Of a stretch of 19,219 bases of DNA, positions 15,381-19,219 are shown piece by piece. This stretch comes from an uncultured Ignavibacteria bacterium (GTDB lineage Bacteria > Bacteroidota > Ignavibacteria > Kapaibacteriales > UBA961): contig CALMMI010000098.1 of the NCBI GenBank assembly GCA_937868245.1, forward strand, positions 1 to 19,219, in the 5' to 3' direction. The translations under genes and the position numbers were made by a program. Positions within the stretch are counted from its first letter, which is position 1, and every line of letters starts with the position of its first letter. A model generated the notes under the pieces. It did not search any database and was not told the DNA's origin. It saw nothing but the letters and a program-made list of their open reading frames with translations.

Positions 15381-16781
15381 TTACTTGGCTCTAAAATCGT
15401 GCGTATTGATTCCATACCTTCTGATTTTATTATGGAGCGTTTCGCGGCTGATACTCAAAATTGCAGCAGCTTTACTTACATTGCCCTTACAACGTTCAAG
15501 CGTGGCTTCTATTTTCATTTGGTCAGCACGGGCAATATCATCTCGCAACGAACGGTCGGTAGAAAAATTAAACTGTCCCACTGAATTATCCGGCATTGAT
15601 GACGGAGAAATGGCACGGTGCAAGTCGATAACCTCGATTTGATCCGATTGAGTAGTTTGCAATGCCAAACGTATTGTACTTACTAGTTCACGTACATTTC
15701 CTGGCCATTCCTTTTCTTGTAAATACTCAATTGCAGCAGGAGAAATCACTTTATCTTCCTGCATATCGTTGTTATGCCTATGTACGTATTTTTCAACTAT
15801 ATACGGAATATCTTCACGACGCTCACGCAGAGGAGGCAAGTGGATTTCGCACTCACGTAAACGGTGATACAACTGCTCGCGGAACTTGCCTTCTCTCATA
15901 GCGGCAATCAAGTCTTTGTCCGTAGCCGATACTAACCGTAAATCAACCGATTCAGGCTCAACACTACCAACGCGTCGTATAATTCTCTCTTCAATCGGCA
16001 GAAGCAAATTAGCTTGTAACTCAATTGGCAAATCACCTATTTCATCCAAGAACAAAGTACCCTTGTTCGCCTGATGGAACATTCCCTTCTTGTTTTCCAA
16101 AGCACCCGAAAAAGCTCCCTTTACGTGACCAAACAGTTCACTTTGGAAAAGTTCCCGTGGAATATTCGGAATATCCACAGTTACTAGCGAATATTTATTA
16201 CGACGGCTTGCAGCATGCAGGGCTTGTGCCACTAATTTCTTACCGCTTCCGGTTTCACCTGTAATCAATACATTCAAGTCTGTTCTGCCAAAGCGTATGA
16301 TCTTATCGGCAACCGCCATCATTGCTTTGCTTTTTCCTGTAATACCCTGTCCTTCGATAATACGCATCATCTCTGTATTATCGTTACTTGCCGAGATTCT
16401 TTGGATAGTACTGGTAATTACCTCTTTTAATTTTTCACCACTCAAAACGCTTTTTTCAACAAAATTGACTGCGCCAAGTTTGGTAGCCTTTACGGCATTT
16501 TCAATTGTACCTTTACCTGAAATCATAATAATAGGCACAGCCGGGTATGCTCTTCGTGCTGCGGCAAGCACTTCCATACCGCTCATGTCCTGTGATGTGG
16601 TGAACTCAATGTCTAAAAGCATGAGTGAAATGTACTGATGATTCGTCTCTAAATATTTAAGAGCATCTTCGGGTACATTTATAATTTCCGTCTGCCATCC
16701 GAGTTGCTGAATAATATCGGCTAATGTTCCGCAAAAATCGGGATTATCATCAACCAATAGTATTTTAATAGGTATTGCCAT
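15381..16781 (-). CDS. NtrC-type sigma-54-dependent response regulator
   Basis: A 466-residue two-component transcription activator: receiver (about 5-125), AAA+ sigma-54 interaction domain (about 145-380) and Fis-type helix-turn-helix (about 424-456, CKGNVSKAAAILSISRETLHNKI). The receiver has acidic pair D11/D12, phospho-acceptor D57, S88 and K110. The AAA+ domain has Walker A GETGSGKK (175-182), the sigma-54-contacting loop GAFSGA (222-227, Ser in place of the usual Thr), Walker B LFLDEIGD (243-250) and WPGNVREL (359-366). The loop after D57 (IEFTTSQDMSGMEVL) is about three residues longer than usual and lacks the common proline. No histidine kinase is in the window, so the partner is elsewhere. 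The genes on both sides encode small lipoproteins. The target promoters are unknown. Confidence 0.95.
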   Translation of the reverse strand: MAIPIKILLVDDNPDFCGTLADIIQQLGWQTEIINVPEDALKYLETNHQYISLMLLDIEFTTSQDMSGMEVLAAARRAYPAVPIIMISGKGTIENAVKATKLGAVNFVEKSVLSGEKLKEVITSTIQRISASNDNTEMMRIIEGQGITGKSKAMMAVADKIIRFGRTDLNVLITGETGSGKKLVAQALHAASRRNKYSLVTVDIPNIPRELFQSELFGHVKGAFSGALENKKGMFHQANKGTLFLDEIGDLPIELQANLLLPIEERIIRRVGSVEPESVDLRLVSATDKDLIAAMREGKFREQLYHRLRECEIHLPPLRERREDIPYIVEKYVHRHNNDMQEDKVISPAAIEYLQEKEWPGNVRELVSTIRLALQTTQSDQIEVIDLHRAISPSSMPDNSVGQFNFSTDRSLRDDIARADQMKIEATLERCKGNVSKAAAILSISRETLHNKIRRYGINTHDFRAK

Positions 16782-16832
16782 AATTGTAAAAAATTAAATC
16801 ATTACCGGTGAATATCTTTATGTGTGTGAAAA

Positions 16833-17306
16833 TTACCACCTCTGTTCGGGTGGAACCATTGTCATAAGTGAATCATAGACCGACCGAAATGCTTTGCTGC
16901 CATACGTTTTATACTCGGGATTCCATACAGCCCGTATTCTTGTAGTTGTTTCTTTATTGGAATACTCTACAAATCTTGCAATATCACCGGGGGCATGGAG
17001 AGTTTGCACCGTGTCGAACGTCCGTAGTGCAGTTGTCAAATACTTACAAAAATCATCCGAAGATATATCCCCTATCTTAGTGTATGTATTCGTATCGGTT
17101 TCCGTTTCGCGCAAGAATTTAGTGAATACAAGTGCCCCGTTAAACTGGTAAGCCCTCATTTGTCCTGTTCTGGTGCTATACTCACCCCAGCTAATCGCCG
17201 ATTCCTTCGTGCGGTCATTTATGCACGATTTTTTCGTAACTGACGGAGTAGAACAACTTGCAAAGATTGCCAAGACTGCACATATTCCACTCGCAAAATT
17301 TTTCAT
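16833..17306 (-). CDS. Small lipoprotein of unknown function
   Basis: A 157-residue protein I do not recognise. The N-terminus (MKNFASGICAVLAIFAS-C) is a lipoprotein signal with Cys18 after FAS. The mature part is mixed alpha/beta in appearance and ends MVPPEQRW. I chose the ATG at 17306, which shares one base with the gltX stop (TGATG), over a GTG three bases earlier. The overlap suggests translational coupling to gltX. The response regulator gene follows after 51 bases. Its layout (G-x-x-V/A-F early, a helix-like SDDFCKYL stretch, W near the end) loosely parallels the DUF6438-like lipoprotein on the other side of the regulator. Homology is not established. Confidence 0.75.
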   Translation of the reverse strand: MKNFASGICAVLAIFASCSTPSVTKKSCINDRTKESAISWGEYSTRTGQMRAYQFNGALVFTKFLRETETDTNTYTKIGDISSDDFCKYLTTALRTFDTVQTLHAPGDIARFVEYSNKETTTRIRAVWNPEYKTYGSKAFRSVYDSLMTMVPPEQRW

Positions 17307-18757
17307 CACGGATTATTCTCCAAAAAGACTTTCATTCTTGCTAAAACTTCTTCTTTCCCCAAAACTTCCATTGTTTCGAACATTCCTGCTCCAACTTGCT
17401 TTCCTGTTATCATTAGACGTAACGGGTGAATAATAAATTTGAGTGCAATCTGTTTTTCTGTTGTGTAGGCATGAACAACATCGTGCAACGATTGATTTGA
17501 AAAATCGGAAAGTGATTCAAATATTCCTACGAGCGGAGCGATATTGGCATTGGTTTCAGGCTTCCAATGTTTGCCTTTATATTCCTCGTCAAAACTCGTA
17601 GGGCGTACGAACATATAATCACCGAAAGTAGGAATATCAGCTACAAAGCTGATTCGTTCGCGCAATAACTTTATCACTTGTGCCGCATATTCCAAACTAA
17701 CTGTTGGATAATCATAGGTTTTCAATACTTCGAGCAGTTCAGGAGCGAGAACAGCAGGGTCGTAACTACGGAAATATTGATTGTTCATCCACTCTAATTT
17801 CTTGTAATCGAATATCGCTCCAGCTTTATTCACTTTTTCGAGAGCAAAAGACTCAATCAGTTCCTTCATCGAAAATATTTCGCGGTCAGCCGATGGATTC
17901 CAACCACATAAAGCAATAAAATTCACTAATGCTTCTGCAAAGAAACCTTTGTTCTTGAAGTCTTCTACAAAAACATCCCCATGACGTTTCGACATCTTGG
18001 ACTTATCAGGGTTTAAAAGTAACGGCAAATGGGCAAACTTTGGTTTTTCCCAGCCGAATGCTTCATACAGCAAGCAGTGTTTCGGTGTAGAAGGCAGCCA
18101 TTCTTCACCGCGGATAACATGAGTAATCTCCATCAAATGGTCATCAACCACATTCGCAAGGTGATACGTAGGATAACCGTCAGATTTTAGAAGAACTTGG
18201 TCATCTATATCACGCGCAGCAAACACAACTTCACCACGTACTATATCCGAAAAACGAATATCCCCGGTATGTGGAACTTTTAGGCGGATTGCGCTCGGTT
18301 CACCTTCGGCTAGCAAGCGGTTAGTTTCCTCTTCGCCAAGCGTTGTTTGATTGCGCATAATCGTACGGTCGTATTTAGGAGCCAACCCTGCTTTTTGCTG
18401 ACGCTCACGCATTTTTTCGAGTTCTTCGGCTGTATCGAAGGCATAGTATGCCGCACCGTTCTCTATCAAAATACTTGCATGTGTCTGGTATAATTCTGTC
18501 CGTTCGGACTGACGGTATGGTCCAAACTTGCCACCTTGTTCAGGACCTTCGTCAAAGTCGAATCCTGCCCATTGGCACATGTCAATAATAGCTTTTTCGG
18601 CTGATTCCACATAACGGGTTTGGTCTGTATCCTCAATTCTAAGGATACATTCCCCGCCGTGATGCTTTGCAAAAAGATAATTATACAAGGCTGTGCGCAA
18701 GCCGCCTATATGCAGGAAGCCTGTGGGAGAAGGAGCAAATCGGACGCGAACTGACAT
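17306..18757 (-). CDS. gltX: Glutamyl-tRNA synthetase
   Basis: Charges tRNA-Glu with glutamate in the cytoplasm. This is a class I synthetase of 483 residues, near the usual length. It has the HIGH-type motif HIGG (16-19) in RFAPSPTGFLHIGGLRTALYN, the KMSKR loop (254-258) in DKSKMSKRHGDVFVEDF, and the conserved RIEDTDQTR (40-48) and RGEEWLPSTPKH (216-227) segments. A C-terminal anticodon-binding region follows from about 330. The ATG at 18757 gives the canonical MSVRVRFAPSPTG start. It follows queD by 43 bases, and its stop overlaps the next gene by one base, so queD, gltX and the lipoprotein probably form one operon. Whether it is discriminating or also charges tRNA-Gln cannot be told here. 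Confidence 0.98.
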   Translation of the reverse strand: MSVRVRFAPSPTGFLHIGGLRTALYNYLFAKHHGGECILRIEDTDQTRYVESAEKAIIDMCQWAGFDFDEGPEQGGKFGPYRQSERTELYQTHASILIENGAAYYAFDTAEELEKMRERQQKAGLAPKYDRTIMRNQTTLGEEETNRLLAEGEPSAIRLKVPHTGDIRFSDIVRGEVVFAARDIDDQVLLKSDGYPTYHLANVVDDHLMEITHVIRGEEWLPSTPKHCLLYEAFGWEKPKFAHLPLLLNPDKSKMSKRHGDVFVEDFKNKGFFAEALVNFIALCGWNPSADREIFSMKELIESFALEKVNKAGAIFDYKKLEWMNNQYFRSYDPAVLAPELLEVLKTYDYPTVSLEYAAQVIKLLRERISFVADIPTFGDYMFVRPTSFDEEYKGKHWKPETNANIAPLVGIFESLSDFSNQSLHDVVHAYTTEKQIALKFIIHPLRLMITGKQVGAGMFETMEVLGKEEVLARMKVFLENNP

Positions 18758-18800
18758 AATATATACCTAACTAATAATCAAACAGAAGGAGAAAGACAAT

Positions 18801-19219
18801 TTAACCGCGATACTTTTTCATTTCAACCGACACTTCGGCAAATGTACGCTTGGTTTCATGAAGCCGGACTGTAAGTACCTCGACATTTGGATACACTGCA
18901 ATCGAAGGCGTAATTTCTTGAAGAATATACAATGCAATGTTCTCAGCAGTTGAATAGAACGGAACCATGTTAACTTTCATTGGGTTACCCCTAAAAAAAG
19001 CGCACATTGGTTCATCTGATTCCGAACACAAGAACGAATGGTCCAAACGTTCTATAATCGGCTGTACTGCAGCTTTCAAATCGAAATAATCAATAACCAT
19101 ACCACGCTCGTCGATTTCACCGGAAATTTCCACTCTCATCGAGTAGGAATGCCCGTGAATATTCTGACACCCGCCGTCGTGATACGGAAGGCGATGCCCC
19201 ATTTCCCAATGAAAATCTT
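18801..19219 (-). CDS. queD: 6-carboxytetrahydropterin synthase QueD / PTPS family (5' end beyond the window)
   Basis: Converts 7,8-dihydroneopterin triphosphate to 6-carboxy-tetrahydropterin in preQ0/queuosine synthesis. 138 residues are visible; the frame stays open to the window edge and reads DFHWEMGHRLPYHDGGCQN, so the Met in WEMGH (19202) is internal and the true start lies upstream. Zinc ligands are the His of GHRLP and the two His of IHGHSY. The catalytic Cys is in GGCQN. The LDHSF Asp-His and the HETKRTF Glu are present, as is STAENIA. PTPS enzymes of biopterin synthesis share this fold, but the sequence pattern and the bacterial context favour QueD. Confidence 0.9.
   Translation of the reverse strand, partial: DFHWEMGHRLPYHDGGCQNIHGHSYSMRVEISGEIDERGMVIDYFDLKAAVQPIIERLDHSFLCSESDEPMCAFFRGNPMKVNMVPFYSTAENIALYILQEITPSIAVYPNVEVLTVRLHETKRTFAEVSVEMKKYRG

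Noticed and set aside
18758..18800. Regulatory leader (T-box or similar) upstream of gltX
   Set aside because: The gap is only 43 bases, AT-rich, with no hairpin or conserved box. It is just an intra-operon spacer.

Overview
The window looks like chromosomal DNA from a bacterium of the Bacteroidota/Chlorobiota (FCB) group, possibly a Kapabacteria- or Ignavibacteria-like lineage. The group-level evidence is a giant secreted protein with a type IX secretion (T9SS type A) C-terminal signal, a TonB-dependent receptor paired with a DUF4249 lipoprotein, a DUF6438-type lipoprotein, and start codons that mostly lack Shine-Dalgarno (SD) sequences. The exact lineage is a guess.

Layout. Positions 150-6605 on the + strand encode one multidomain surface protein of 2151 residues. 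It is preceded by the only strong SD I could find and followed by a strong intrinsic terminator. Positions 6667-7024 hold no gene but carry several copies of a palindromic repeat. All remaining genes are on the - strand. Read in the direction of transcription they are: queD (cut by the right edge), gltX, a small lipoprotein, an NtrC-type sigma-54 response regulator, a DUF6438-like lipoprotein, prfB, an OsmC-family protein, der, a DUF58 protein, a TonB-dependent receptor and a DUF4249 lipoprotein. The receptor/DUF4249 pair converges on the giant protein gene and ends at its own terminator-like hairpin.

How the genes fit together. Most - strand genes are housekeeping: queuosine precursor synthesis (queD), glutamyl-tRNA charging (gltX), stop-codon release (prfB) and 50S ribosome assembly (der). 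The envelope genes are the T9SS cargo, the receptor/DUF4249 pair and two small lipoproteins. The two small lipoproteins flank the response regulator. prfB needs a +1 programmed frameshift at an internal UGA, so its true start is upstream of the uninterrupted reading frame.

The most unusual content is between the genes. Three unrelated families of intergenic palindromic repeats occur within 9 kb. (1) A two-hairpin unit at 6720-6950 and 11494-11563 has arms that covary between copies while a central GA stays constant. (2) A GTAGAGATAGGGC-type palindrome occurs three times after prfB. (3) An AGCTGATGGCTGTTAGCT-type repeat fills the gap upstream of prfB. I saw no rRNA, tRNA, CRISPR array, transposase gene, phage gene or recognisable defence system.
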